From assembly GCA_002366835.1 (NCBI GenBank), contig DFBZ01000070.1, forward strand, positions 1-49,117: 49,117 nucleotides of DNA. The letters are read 5' to 3'. Position 1 is the first letter of the stretch. Every line of letters starts with the position of its first letter. The position numbers were made by a program, and so were the translations under genes. Under the pieces are notes generated by a model. It saw only the letters and a list, made by a program, of their open reading frames with translations. It did no database searches and was not told the DNA's origin. Source of the DNA: Gammaproteobacteria bacterium UBA3067 (GTDB taxonomy: Bacteria; Pseudomonadota; Gammaproteobacteria; Pseudomonadales; UBA3067). This document shows, piece by piece, positions 26,120 to 34,994 of the stretch.

Positions 26120-27496
26120 ATGATGAAGTTTAGTTTTTTCTATAAAAAGTTTCTGGGCCCACAATTCATACTAATTTTTGTGGCTCTAAGCTTGGTGCCT
26201 GAAGTTGTTTTAAGTAAACAAGATCATTTCATAAACCCATTTTTGGTTTACTACGGGGGGGGGCGTCACTTTAAGATAGATGATTTTGACACACTAAAAA
26301 AATTTGATGTGCTTATTCTTGATCGCTTTCGCTATAAAGAAAAACAAAACACATGGAAGAAGCTAAAAAGCAGGAATCGCGAGCAGAAAATATTCTTGTA
26401 TCAATTGGGACCGGAGATATCTACCAAGAAAGACCACTATAGAGCATTTTATTTGAATAATATTGGTCGTTTTGATGTTTCTAGAGGGCACTCAATGGGC
26501 AATGTTAATAACAATAATGAAGAATTTTTTCTTCTGGATCGTTCAGGAAACCGTATTTTCAGACAACAGTATCCAGATGATTATTTGCTTGACTTTGGTA
26601 ATCCTGAATTTTCTAGATATTGGCTAGAGGCGACGGTTAGAGATATTGTTGATCGGGCATGGGTTGCCGATGGAGTAATGATGGATAATGGTCTGACGTA
26701 TTATGTTCGTCAAACAAAATGGCATCAACTGCATCAACCAAAAAAATACAGCTCCGCTTTAGAGTGGGATGAAGCGATGAATGGGTTTATTCGCGCTGCC
26801 TCTGTGGGTTTGAGGAGCAAGGGGCAGCTGTTAATAGTTAATAGAGGGAATTCCCGTCACAAGGGGCCTATTGAGGCGTGGGTTGCACTTGATGAAGGCC
26901 CGGCGCCTCCCGAGTATGTTTTCGAAGAGGGTGCTTTTGCAGCAAGCTGGGGGCAGGGTAGTGTGCAATTTTGGCCTGTGAGCCAGTGGGAGCGACAAAT
27001 TAAACTACCGTCCCTAATTAATAATTCAGGTGTTGCACTGCTTGGGCATACGGATCTTTTCCCAGGGGAGAGCGGGGTCGATTCATTGGGTAATAAAGTT
27101 GATTTTGAGCAAGTATTTTTTTATGCCTTGGGGTCGTATTTATTGGCAAAGCGAAGTGACACTCCCAAAACTCTATTTTCATTTGACTATGGTCGTAGTG
27201 AGGGGGCTTACAAGCGTATCTCTTGGTTCGAAGTCTATCAGGCTCTTGATTTTGGTGAGGCGATTTCCAGCTATCAGAGGTTACCGTCGGAACGTAACAT
27301 CTATTATCGGGAGTTTGAGGGCGGATATGTTTATGTTAACCCCAGCAAAGTTCTTACTGTCGTGGAGGAACTCCCCAAAAATTCAACAAGGCTATTGCTT
27401 GATTTGGAAGGAAATAGCCAACTGCTTGAGAGTAATGCTTTTACACTGGGTGCTCATAGCAGTGCGTTTTTTATTAAGAGCAAGGTGGGTAAGTGA
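26120..27496 (+). CDS. Putative secreted glycoside hydrolase (GHL15-like TIM barrel)
   Basis: A 458-residue protein with an N-terminal signal or anchor segment (about 12-32) and a domain that resembles the hypothetical glycoside-hydrolase family GHL15: 'FLVYYGGGRHF', 'FDVLILDRFRYKE', 'YLLDFGNPEFSRYWLEATVRDIV' and 'ADGVMMDNG', where the aspartates near 193-198 could be catalytic. It probably trims or processes the polysaccharide in the periplasm. Codons 46-48 lie in an uninterrupted run of nine G residues (26255-26263), a slippage-prone site. ATG 26120 and ATG 26123 are both possible. It overlaps the ligase gene by four bases (GTGA). Enzymatic activity is inference. Confidence 0.7.
   Translation: MMKFSFFYKKFLGPQFILIFVALSLVPEVVLSKQDHFINPFLVYYGGGRHFKIDDFDTLKKFDVLILDRFRYKEKQNTWKKLKSRNREQKIFLYQLGPEISTKKDHYRAFYLNNIGRFDVSRGHSMGNVNNNNEEFFLLDRSGNRIFRQQYPDDYLLDFGNPEFSRYWLEATVRDIVDRAWVADGVMMDNGLTYYVRQTKWHQLHQPKKYSSALEWDEAMNGFIRAASVGLRSKGQLLIVNRGNSRHKGPIEAWVALDEGPAPPEYVFEEGAFAASWGQGSVQFWPVSQWERQIKLPSLINNSGVALLGHTDLFPGESGVDSLGNKVDFEQVFFYALGSYLLAKRSDTPKTLFSFDYGRSEGAYKRISWFEVYQALDFGEAISSYQRLPSERNIYYREFEGGYVYVNPSKVLTVVEELPKNSTRLLLDLEGNSQLLESNAFTLGAHSSAFFIKSKVGK
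26255..26263 (+). repeat. Poly-G tract (G9) inside the putative hydrolase gene
   Basis: Nine consecutive G residues encode Gly-Gly-Gly at codons 46-48. A gain or loss of one base would shift the frame early in the protein, a typical contingency-locus layout. Confidence 0.9.
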
Positions 27497-28782
27497 GTAA
27501 GACGCTATGGGTGTTAGTGTTTCTTTTTTTTGAGATTATTCTTGAGACAGGAGTGAAACTTGCTAGTGTAATTGTTCGAGGTCTAAGCGTTAAGAATGCC
27601 TTGATTTATGGCGTGCTGGTGATCTTTTTTTCTTCACTTTTAGTAGGTCGAAGAAGAGTATTTGATAGGTATATTAGATCAACTAATCGCCTTTTAGTTT
27701 GGTTTACGCTGTACTGTGCATCGGTGCTGCTAGTAATGAGGGCATTTCCCGTTGAGGGCTATGACTGGGCGACCGGGGTTTTTCGTTTTAAGGCTGGGCA
27801 GCTTGATGTTGTGGCCTGTTTTTTCATATTCATGTATTTTTCTGACAGTTTAAAGCGAGCCAGTAATATGCTCACCATATTAATAATGATAATTGGTTTG
27901 GCTGCTTTGGGAACATTGGTAGATATGCTTGTCCCCTCGATATCCCTGTTCGGGGTTGATGAGAATACCAGAAGGCCAAATGGTGCATTTGGTGAGCCTA
28001 ATCAGTCCGCGGCTGTGTTCTCATTGTTCTTGCCTTTTGTGCTGGCAAAAATGTTAGGGAGGAGCAACGTGAAAATTTTGAAGCTCGTTTATGCTGGGGT
28101 TGGGGTAATAGTGTTAGCAGCTATAGTGGCTACAGGATCGCGCGGGGGAATTCTTGGTGCCGGAACTGGCGCCTTACTATTTATTTGGTATATAAAGAAT
28201 CAGCTCTCTATCACGAATAAGATGCTGGCTCTTCTGGCGATACCATTTATGATTACTGCCGTATGGTTTGTTATGCCCGCATTTTTCCAAGAATCATTAA
28301 TCGCGCGATTTTCATTCCTTGGTGAGAGTGGTGCCGACTATCATGAGGCAAGTGCCGGTCGCACTGGAATATGGCTTCACGCGATTGCGCTTTGGATAGA
28401 AAAGCCAGTATTTGGGTGGGGGTGGTCTGGCTTTGAAATTATTAGCGGGGGAGGAGCTACTCATAGTATTTATTTTGAACGACTAGTTGATACTGGCTTA
28501 ATCGGTTTAACTATCTTTGTTTGGGTCCTATACAGGCTCTGGCGATGCGTATTTGATACTATGAAGAAAAGCGCCGGCAATGAAAGAATTTACCTGTCTG
28601 GTTTAGCAGCTGGGTTTCTTGGGTTCAACGTGTCTTTGGTTTTTGTGAATCTGTATACTCCAGCATTAATCGCTTGGTCTTTTGTTGGGGTTATGATTGC
28701 TTACGCAAACGAAATTAGAGTTGACCGATTAAGAAGACAAAATAGTGTTAATAAAAGATGTGCAAATGGGCGTGACGCTTAG
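27493..28782 (+). CDS. O-antigen ligase / Wzy-type polysaccharide polymerase
   Basis: A 429-residue inner-membrane protein with about 10-12 transmembrane segments and a Wzy_C (O-antigen ligase-like) domain. 'GAFGEPNQSAAVFSLF' (164-179), 'ATGSRGGILGAG' (213-224) with Arg217, 'SAGRTGIWLHA' (287-297) and the periplasmic 'GGGATHSIYFERLVDTG' (319-335) with His324 are the family's functional motifs. It would polymerise or transfer lipid-linked repeat units in the periplasm. The start is GTG 27493, overlapping the previous stop by four bases. In a cluster with flippase and chain-length protein, a Wzy-like polymerase is the natural role. Confidence 0.88.
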   Translation: MSKTLWVLVFLFFEIILETGVKLASVIVRGLSVKNALIYGVLVIFFSSLLVGRRRVFDRYIRSTNRLLVWFTLYCASVLLVMRAFPVEGYDWATGVFRFKAGQLDVVACFFIFMYFSDSLKRASNMLTILIMIIGLAALGTLVDMLVPSISLFGVDENTRRPNGAFGEPNQSAAVFSLFLPFVLAKMLGRSNVKILKLVYAGVGVIVLAAIVATGSRGGILGAGTGALLFIWYIKNQLSITNKMLALLAIPFMITAVWFVMPAFFQESLIARFSFLGESGADYHEASAGRTGIWLHAIALWIEKPVFGWGWSGFEIISGGGATHSIYFERLVDTGLIGLTIFVWVLYRLWRCVFDTMKKSAGNERIYLSGLAAGFLGFNVSLVFVNLYTPALIAWSFVGVMIAYANEIRVDRLRRQNSVNKRCANGRDA

Positions 28783-28812
28783 CTCAAATGCTACCAGTAA
28801 GAAGGCATTAAT

Positions 28813-29925
28813 ATGAAGAAAAAAATTTGCTTTGTAGGGTTAGATGCCTATCCGGTATTAAATCCTGCTAAGGGAACTCATTATTTTGGTGGTGAGTCTG
28901 TTCAGCAGACCCTGCTAGCCAAGGCTTTTCGTGACATCGGCTATGATGTGAGCTTGTTGTCTTTAGACTACGGGCAAGAAGATGGCGAATTGATCGAGGG
29001 AATTACTGTTTATAAGACGTATTTTGAAGGTGAGGGCCTACCTGTACTTCGTTTCTTATATCCCAAAATGACATCAATTCTTAGTGCGCTAAAGAAATCT
29101 GATGCGGATGTATATTTTCAATCTTGTGCTGGAATGCTTACGGGTATTGTGGCTTGGTTTTGTCAGAAACACGGTAAGAAATTTATTTTCAGACTAGCTC
29201 ACGATAATGATTGTATTCCAAACGAGTTGATTATTAATAATTGGCGTGACAAAAAACTCTATGAGTATGGTTTGAAGCGGGCTAGTTTAATTTCTGCGCA
29301 GGGTGTCAGGCAAAAAGCATTGATGAGTAAAAACTATGGTCTTGCTAGTACCCCTGTAAATATGACAGTGCAGTTACCCACGAATAGTAGCGGTAATACT
29401 AAGGATATTGACATACTGTGGGTGAATAATATTCGACAATTTAAACGGCCGGAACTAGTGCTTGAGTTAGCTAAGTTAGTTCCTCATCTTTGTATCGCTA
29501 TGATTGGCGGGCCAGTATCGGGCAGCGAGGATCTCTATACTTGCCTTAAAGAGCAGGCTTCGAATATCAAGAATCTTAACTTTCTTGGCGCAGTACCTTA
29601 CCACCAAGTAAACAGCTATTTTGAACGTAGCAAAATTTTTGCTAATACTTCTGACTCTGAGGGTTTTCCTAATTCATTCTTACAGGCATGGATTCGGGGC
29701 GTGCCAGTTGTTTCCTTTTTCGATCCAGATGGCCTTATTGATGAAAATCATTTGGGCATTATACCAACTGATATTTCCGATATGGCCAACTCTATATCCA
29801 AACTATTGGGTAATAATGAGCACTTGCTTGCAATGGGAAAAGCCTCGAAATTATTTGCAGAGGAAAACTATTCGTCGGTGGTAGTGGCCCGACTTTATGA
29901 AACGCTTCTTGATAGCGCTATTTGA
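28813..29925 (+). CDS. GT4-type glycosyltransferase
   Basis: A 370-residue cytoplasmic glycosyltransferase with a GT-B fold. The N-terminal half contains the glycine loop 'THYFGGESVQQTLLAKAF' (about 21-38). The C-terminal half has 'ILWVNNIRQFKRPELVLELA' and the nucleotide-sugar site 'SDSEGFPNSFLQAWIRGVPVV' type stretch, with the E-x7-E pattern degenerate (Glu then Gln/Trp). It would add one sugar of the repeat unit to the lipid carrier. Its donor and acceptor are not predictable. A clear ribosome binding site is hard to see ('aagaaggcattaatATG' gives AAGAAGG). It lies 30 bases after the polymerase gene. Confidence 0.87.
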   Translation: MKKKICFVGLDAYPVLNPAKGTHYFGGESVQQTLLAKAFRDIGYDVSLLSLDYGQEDGELIEGITVYKTYFEGEGLPVLRFLYPKMTSILSALKKSDADVYFQSCAGMLTGIVAWFCQKHGKKFIFRLAHDNDCIPNELIINNWRDKKLYEYGLKRASLISAQGVRQKALMSKNYGLASTPVNMTVQLPTNSSGNTKDIDILWVNNIRQFKRPELVLELAKLVPHLCIAMIGGPVSGSEDLYTCLKEQASNIKNLNFLGAVPYHQVNSYFERSKIFANTSDSEGFPNSFLQAWIRGVPVVSFFDPDGLIDENHLGIIPTDISDMANSISKLLGNNEHLLAMGKASKLFAEENYSSVVVARLYETLLDSAI

Positions 29926-29962
29926 GTACTGAGAGTTTTCATCTATTAAACTAAAGGTAGCC

Positions 29963-31108
29963 GTGGTGCGAAGATCTAAATCTTTAATGGTTATATGCAA
30001 CTCATTAGGAACCGGAGGTGCAGAAAAGCATACAGTTTCGTTGGTGAACGGGCTTCATCGTAAAGGGTGGTCTATCGTGTTGGTCTATCTTTCCCATTCG
30101 ACTGATTTATTGGCTGAGCTAGACGAGGGTTTAAGAAGCCGGGCTATTTATGTCCATCGGCGTTCCTATTTAGATTTGGCGGCAGTTGCGTCAATTAGGA
30201 GGCTGTTAGCTCAGTACCGAGTTTCTTCGATACTATCTGTTAATCAGCTGCCGCTGCTTTATTCCCTGCTTTCGAGAGGCTTGGATAGAAGGATCCAGCT
30301 TTTTTCAGGTTGGCATACAACAAAAATTCCGATAAGGGAGTCAGTGAAATTTTATCTGTCGGCATGGTGGATGTTTAAATTCACAACTAAAGTGATCTAT
30401 GTTTGTGAAACACAGATGAACCATTGGTCTTCGCGTTGGCTGCATATACGAGGCCGTGGTCTGTATATTTATAATGGCATAGATGTGAAGAAATTCGTAT
30501 TACCGAAGCAAGAGACGCGCTTAGAGTATAGGGAAAGACTGGATATTCCTCAGGGGGCATTAGTTCTGGTTAGTATCGCCATGTTGCGACCCGAAAAACG
30601 TCATGTCGATATGGTGTCTGCTCTTAAAAGGCTCGTTGATAAAGGTTTTGATGTATATCTGCTTTGTGTTGGTGAGGGAAGCGAAAGGGATTCTATTATT
30701 TTGGCAGCGGAGGAGTTAGGGCTAAAAAGGCGGGTTAAATTGATCGGTTTGGTAGATGATGTCCAGCCATATCTTGCTGCTTCAGATGCCACTTTGATGC
30801 TATCCAATGCTATTGAAACCTTTTCCATTGCCGTTCTGGAATCTTTAAGTTGTGGGTGTCCAGTAGTTGCCTACGATATCGGTGGTATTCGTGAGCAAAT
30901 AGTAGCCGATGAGCAGGGTGTAGTGCTGCCCTTTAGGGATGAAGGTGCTCTAGTTGCTGCAATAGAGCGACTACAATCGCAGAGACATAGACTAGACAAA
31001 AAACGATTACATGACTATGTCGCTGGTCAATTTTCGGTTGATAATATGGTGCAGGCATATGAGGAACTTTTTCTTGGAGAAAATCTGCTTAGCGAGAGAG
31101 AAAATTAA
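29963..31108 (+). CDS. GT4-type glycosyltransferase
   Basis: A 381-residue GT-B glycosyltransferase. 'CNSLGTGGAEKHTVSLVNGL' near residues 12-31 is the GT4 glycine-rich acceptor loop, 'LVSIAMLRPEKRHVDMVSAL' opens the C-terminal domain, and 'SNAIETFSIAVLESLSCGCP' has the E-x7-E donor motif. It should act on the cytoplasmic face of the membrane on the undecaprenyl-linked oligosaccharide. The start is GTG 29963 or the next codon GTG 29966, both downstream of AAAGG at 29953-29957. Gap of 37 bases from the previous transferase. Confidence 0.9.
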   Translation: MVRRSKSLMVICNSLGTGGAEKHTVSLVNGLHRKGWSIVLVYLSHSTDLLAELDEGLRSRAIYVHRRSYLDLAAVASIRRLLAQYRVSSILSVNQLPLLYSLLSRGLDRRIQLFSGWHTTKIPIRESVKFYLSAWWMFKFTTKVIYVCETQMNHWSSRWLHIRGRGLYIYNGIDVKKFVLPKQETRLEYRERLDIPQGALVLVSIAMLRPEKRHVDMVSALKRLVDKGFDVYLLCVGEGSERDSIILAAEELGLKRRVKLIGLVDDVQPYLAASDATLMLSNAIETFSIAVLESLSCGCPVVAYDIGGIREQIVADEQGVVLPFRDEGALVAAIERLQSQRHRLDKKRLHDYVAGQFSVDNMVQAYEELFLGENLLSEREN

Positions 31109-31395
31109 TAAGTGGTTAGATCGAGTTAATGAATACTCTAGTGCTCCGGCCAATAAGTTCCTTCATGTCTAATTGAGCGTAAAGTAATTTTAGAACTCTT
31201 TTTGTGGGTTTCTAATGAAAGTGCTAGATATCCATCAAGCTCCCGCTTGTGTTTGTAAAAAGTTAACGAATTTCAATAGTTTTTAGGGTGGTCCTAATGG
31301 TTGTGGCTTTCTTGCGACTGTAGAGGCGCTTTAAGAAAATTTAAAAATCTGGGGGTGAGTTGTAATAAACCTTCATCTATTTGGCTTTAATCTCA

Positions 31396-32487
31396 ATGAA
31401 TAAAAAAGTAATAAATATAACCATTGGCCCTGATGTTTCAAGTAGTGGCGGTATTTCAACTGTTTTGAATGTAATGAGAGATAGCGGTTTTTTTGAAAAG
31501 TGGCAGGTGGTTTTATTACGAACTAAACCGACAAATGAAAACAAGAAGGCTTTCTTCGGCTTGTTTAGATATTTTGTCTTTGCGAAAGCACTAGTTATGT
31601 TGGTTTATTATCATCTCTTCTATAAGGTTAACCTTGTACATATTCATACGTCTTCCCGGTGGAGCTTTTTTCGCAAGTCTTGTGTGGTAAGGCTTACCAA
31701 GCTCTGTGGTGGTCATGTTGTTTTACACTTGCATGGTTCAGAATTCAGGGAGTTTTATGAGGATGAGTGCAGTGAAAAGAAAAAACAAGAAGTACGCAAA
31801 ATATTTAATTTGGCAGATACGGTTGTAGTCCTTTCAACGCAGTGGTTGGACTGGGTTGAAAGGATTCTGGAGTGCCCAGAAAGAGCTGTGGTAGTTTATA
31901 ACTCTGTGCCGGAGGTGCCACCTTCCAAGAGTGAAAGAGACCCTAATCTTATATTATTTCTAGGCCGGATTGGTCCCCGAAAAGGGGCTGAGGATCTTAT
32001 CAATGCATTTGCTCGCATTTCTAAGGATTTTCCAGAGGCTCGTTTAGCCTTGGGGGGTGACGGTGATATAGAAGCCTTTAAGCGGCTTGTGTCAACTCTT
32101 GGGCTTGATGATCGTATTGATTTCTTGGGCTGGGTCTCGGGTGATGAAAAATCACGCTGGCTAAGGCAGGCAGGTATTTACGCCCTGCCAAGTTATAACG
32201 AGGGCTTTCCTATGGGCGTGTTAGAAGCCATGTCGGCTGGTGCCACTGTGTTGGCATCAAGAGCAGGTGGGATTCCTGATGCGATTACGCATAAAAAAGA
32301 GGGGCTTCTGGTGGAGGCGGGAGATGTTGACGGGATTGCTGAGTGCCTGAGAATGTTGTTGTCAGATGAAGATTTGAGGAGCATGTATGCGGCGCAGGCT
32401 AAAAATAAGTTTTTAAATAACTTTTCACCTGATGTTATTTTTCCTCAGCTAGACAGTATCTACGCACAATTTTCGGATTCTAAGTAG
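31396..32487 (+). CDS. GT4-type glycosyltransferase
   Basis: A 363-residue GT-B enzyme counted from ATG 31396; an in-frame TTG at 31381 would add five residues but has no support. 'GPDVSSSGGISTVLNVM' is the N-terminal loop, 'ILFLGRIGPRKGAEDLINAF' opens the donor domain, and 'SYNEGFPMGVLEAMSAGATVL' holds the E-x7-E motif. 'NLVHIHTSSRWSFFRKS' and 'HLHGSEFREF' resemble EPS glycosyltransferases of the ExoA/WcaL group, but substrate is unknown. It is separated from the previous transferase by 287 bases without a gene, so it may have its own promoter. Confidence 0.9.
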   Translation: MNKKVINITIGPDVSSSGGISTVLNVMRDSGFFEKWQVVLLRTKPTNENKKAFFGLFRYFVFAKALVMLVYYHLFYKVNLVHIHTSSRWSFFRKSCVVRLTKLCGGHVVLHLHGSEFREFYEDECSEKKKQEVRKIFNLADTVVVLSTQWLDWVERILECPERAVVVYNSVPEVPPSKSERDPNLILFLGRIGPRKGAEDLINAFARISKDFPEARLALGGDGDIEAFKRLVSTLGLDDRIDFLGWVSGDEKSRWLRQAGIYALPSYNEGFPMGVLEAMSAGATVLASRAGGIPDAITHKKEGLLVEAGDVDGIAECLRMLLSDEDLRSMYAAQAKNKFLNNFSPDVIFPQLDSIYAQFSDSK

Positions 32488-32510
32488 TGTTAAGTATTGT
32501 ATGTTTGTAT

Positions 32511-32540
32511 CTTTCTTTCTTTCTAGGTCTAGGTCTAGGT
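32511..32540 (+). repeat. Simple-sequence repeats (CTTT)3 and (CTAGGT)3
   Basis: CTTT repeated about three and a half times (32511-32524) runs into three perfect copies of CTAGGT (32523-32540), 102 bases before the next start codon. Repeat-number change could alter promoter spacing; no coding effect. Confidence 0.8.
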
Positions 32541-32642
32541 TGATATGAATGAATATAATCCTTATTGATGTTCATGTTTTGCGCCTACGTTAGATGGGTG
32601 CTGTCAGATCAGTCGAAGTGAAAAGTATTCAGAGGGCTCTTT

Positions 32643-33758
32643 GTGAAAAAGTTTGTAATTCTTATCGAGGATGATTTCGAAGTGATGGGGAATGGGCGAG
32701 GGAATGTGGCGGATTTGCAGTATTTGCCAGCGCTTTCTTTTATGAATATTGCAAATAAATATAATGCAAAAATTACATTTATGGTAGATATTGCCCACAA
32801 GCTAATGCTTGAGAAACTATCGCCTGATCACCCTGAGCTTGATATACAAAATACGATTCTTGATAAAACAATATTGCTAATGAAAAGTATGGGGCATGAT
32901 GTTCAGCTTCATTTGCACCCTCAATGGCTTAATTCAAGGTATAAAGATGGGCATTTTTATTTAAGTGAAAAATGGAATATTGGTCTTTATGATCAGCAAG
33001 AACAGAAAGACTTAATTCAAGGTTCTGTAAATCATCTGACGCAACTATTGGGCAAGAAGTACCCTGAATACAGTGTTTGTGCATTTAAAGCTGGCTCTTG
33101 GGGTATGCAGCCATCGGCGACCCTCCTTGCCGCGCTTAAGGAGGCGGGCATTAACATTGTTATGGGGGTTAGAGAAGGGCTGCAAATACCCAGCCAGGGT
33201 TTAGACTATCGAATGCTTGAAGAGAAGTACCTTCCGTATTATCCAGATTCCAATGATATAACCAAGTTGGCAGAAAACACAAAAAACCCTGTGGTAATTC
33301 CAATGCAGCCGTATGCTCCAGACTTGGGAACCTTTTCTAGATACGCATTAAATCAAGTTGTCACAAAACTGCGATATAAGAACACCTCAAGTTACTATGA
33401 GGCAAGTGCTGCCCCCCAGCAAGTGAAAGCTCTTAACCCTATTAACGATAGTAAAATATTTAGTGCTGCTCTTAGGCCATATCGCACACATCTTAAAATC
33501 GGTAATCAGCCATTGTCATATTTAAAATCGTCCTTCGATGATGTTATACGCGAGCTAGATAAACGTGATGACGCAAGGATTCCTATCCTTATAGAAAGCC
33601 ATACTAAACAACATCACCATTATTATGATGATATTGATAGATTTTTTTCATATATAACAAATAAATATGAATCGAAAATAGAATTTGGAGATATGACAAG
33701 TTTTAGTCATGAGTTAAAAGTTAACCCTGGTCTTGCTAGAGTGAAAAGTGCTATTTAA
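32643..33758 (+). CDS. NodB/polysaccharide-deacetylase-like protein
   Basis: A 371-residue protein that keeps the motif layout of NodB-fold carbohydrate esterases in a divergent form. 'LIEDDFE' (Asp10-Asp11) would be the catalytic/metal aspartates, 'GHDVQLHLHPQW' (84-95) the metal-binding histidines His85/His90/His92, 'FKAGSWGM' near 152-159 the third motif, and 'LIESHTKQHH' near 330 a late histidine site. It may remove N- or O-acetyl groups from the polymer. No signal peptide is evident, so the reaction might occur on cytoplasmic intermediates. GTG 32643 follows AGAGGG with a seven-base spacer. Activity is inferred; it could be a non-catalytic relative. Confidence 0.72.
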   Translation: MKKFVILIEDDFEVMGNGRGNVADLQYLPALSFMNIANKYNAKITFMVDIAHKLMLEKLSPDHPELDIQNTILDKTILLMKSMGHDVQLHLHPQWLNSRYKDGHFYLSEKWNIGLYDQQEQKDLIQGSVNHLTQLLGKKYPEYSVCAFKAGSWGMQPSATLLAALKEAGINIVMGVREGLQIPSQGLDYRMLEEKYLPYYPDSNDITKLAENTKNPVVIPMQPYAPDLGTFSRYALNQVVTKLRYKNTSSYYEASAAPQQVKALNPINDSKIFSAALRPYRTHLKIGNQPLSYLKSSFDDVIRELDKRDDARIPILIESHTKQHHHYYDDIDRFFSYITNKYESKIEFGDMTSFSHELKVNPGLARVKSAI

Positions 33759-33917
33759 AAATAGACCTAGATCCACTTGGTGTTTTTGGAACACTGTTCT
33801 GGCAGGTTTTTGAGTTTTCTGAGTTAAACAGGTGTAGGAAAGAACTTGGAAAGTAAATAGAGCTTCCCCTGTGATGCGCTTGGGGCATGTATGGATATGT
33901 TTAATTTAGGGTGAATT

Positions 33918-34763
33918 ATGGTGTCTTCATTTGTTAAATCGTCTGATATGTATGCCTCTCTTCGAAGACTGAAGAATCGACTGAATCGTCGGGGTTTAAA
34001 AAAATGCAAAAAATTATCAATCGAAGAAGTTCGAGATATCCTGCGGCAGGAAATGGGGCTTTTTGAGGGTCAAGCAGTGCTAGTACACTGCGGGTTTGGT
34101 TTTTTGAACGCCGACTTTTCACCACAGGAGTTGATTGGTGCGCTTAAAGAGATAGTTGGAAAATCTGGTGTTATCATGATGCCATTTTACCCCCCTGCAT
34201 TATCGGCGGACTGGTTGCAGTCTGGCCGTGTATTTAACTCGGAAACTATTAAGTGCAGCACGGGGGTTTTAGCGCAATGCTTTGCTAGAGACCCGGATGT
34301 GAGAATTAGTTGCCACCCCATTAAGGCTGTTGCGGTATGGGGTGATAGATCTGAGGAGCTGATAAAAAACCACCACTTGTCCAAATACCCCTATGATGAA
34401 GAGAGTCCATATTTTCACTTGGCTGCTATTAAGGGCTCTGCATCTATCGGTCTTGGTGTGAGAAATTGCTCTATGGTTCACTGTGCAGAGGATGCCTTTG
34501 AGTTGAATAAATCTTATCTTTACAGTGATAAGCAGGCCATAGCGGGTGTTATTCATAATGGTTCGACTGTAGATGTCAGCACGTACTTTCATCATGGGCG
34601 AGAAGGCTTAATGTCGTCTGCCGCATACTTTGAAAAGTACTGTAGTGATGTGGTTTCTATATTCGAAACGAACGGGGTAGTCTTTTACTCTGCTGATAAT
34701 GGGAAAATGATGTTCCGTATGAAAAAACTTCTTACAGAAAAAGTTAATCGCCTGGACTGTTAG
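33918..34763 (+). CDS. AAC(3)-family N-acetyltransferase
   Basis: A 281-residue protein of the aminoglycoside 3-N-acetyltransferase fold family, seen in 'VLVHCGFGFL', 'ELIGALKEIVGKSGVIMMPFY', 'HPIKAVAVWG' (133-142) and the following 'SPYFHLAAIKG'. Inside a polysaccharide cluster, members of this family most likely acetylate an amino sugar of the polymer with acetyl-CoA rather than confer antibiotic resistance. Soluble and cytoplasmic. The first 30 residues are very basic. It starts at ATG 33918, after 'tttagggtgaattATG' (AGGGTG about six bases upstream). The gene is followed by a perfect palindromic terminator. Confidence 0.83.
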   Translation: MVSSFVKSSDMYASLRRLKNRLNRRGLKKCKKLSIEEVRDILRQEMGLFEGQAVLVHCGFGFLNADFSPQELIGALKEIVGKSGVIMMPFYPPALSADWLQSGRVFNSETIKCSTGVLAQCFARDPDVRISCHPIKAVAVWGDRSEELIKNHHLSKYPYDEESPYFHLAAIKGSASIGLGVRNCSMVHCAEDAFELNKSYLYSDKQAIAGVIHNGSTVDVSTYFHHGREGLMSSAAYFEKYCSDVVSIFETNGVVFYSADNGKMMFRMKKLLTEKVNRLDC

Positions 34764-34934
34764 GTTTACAAAGTATCGCTTTATAAATTGTCATTAAGAC
34801 ACCTTCAGACTTTTTTGGTTACGACTTTTGGCGCTGTCAAGCTGGTTATTTGTCCAGCTTTGGGGTGTCCCTGCTTCAGTTGAGGCAATACGGTTTCGAT
34901 TATATATTTGAACCTAGGCATCGGTATTTTACGT

Positions 34935-34958
34935 AGGCCAGCGTACGCTGGCCTTTTA
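34935..34958 (+). terminator. Perfect palindromic terminator upstream of the heparinase-like gene
   Basis: AGGCCAGC-GTAC-GCTGGCCT (34935-34954) is a 20-base perfect palindrome followed by TTTTA. It ends about 40 bases before the heparinase-like start, so it closes the preceding transcript or acts as an attenuator for the next gene. Confidence 0.8.
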
Positions 34959-34994
34959 TCCTGAAAAGCATGTAGATATGGTTGTAAATTAGTA

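Noticed and set aside
33918..34763. Antibiotic resistance gene call for the AAC(3)-family protein
   Set aside because: Its place among polysaccharide genes makes a sugar-acetylating role more likely; no resistance evidence is visible.
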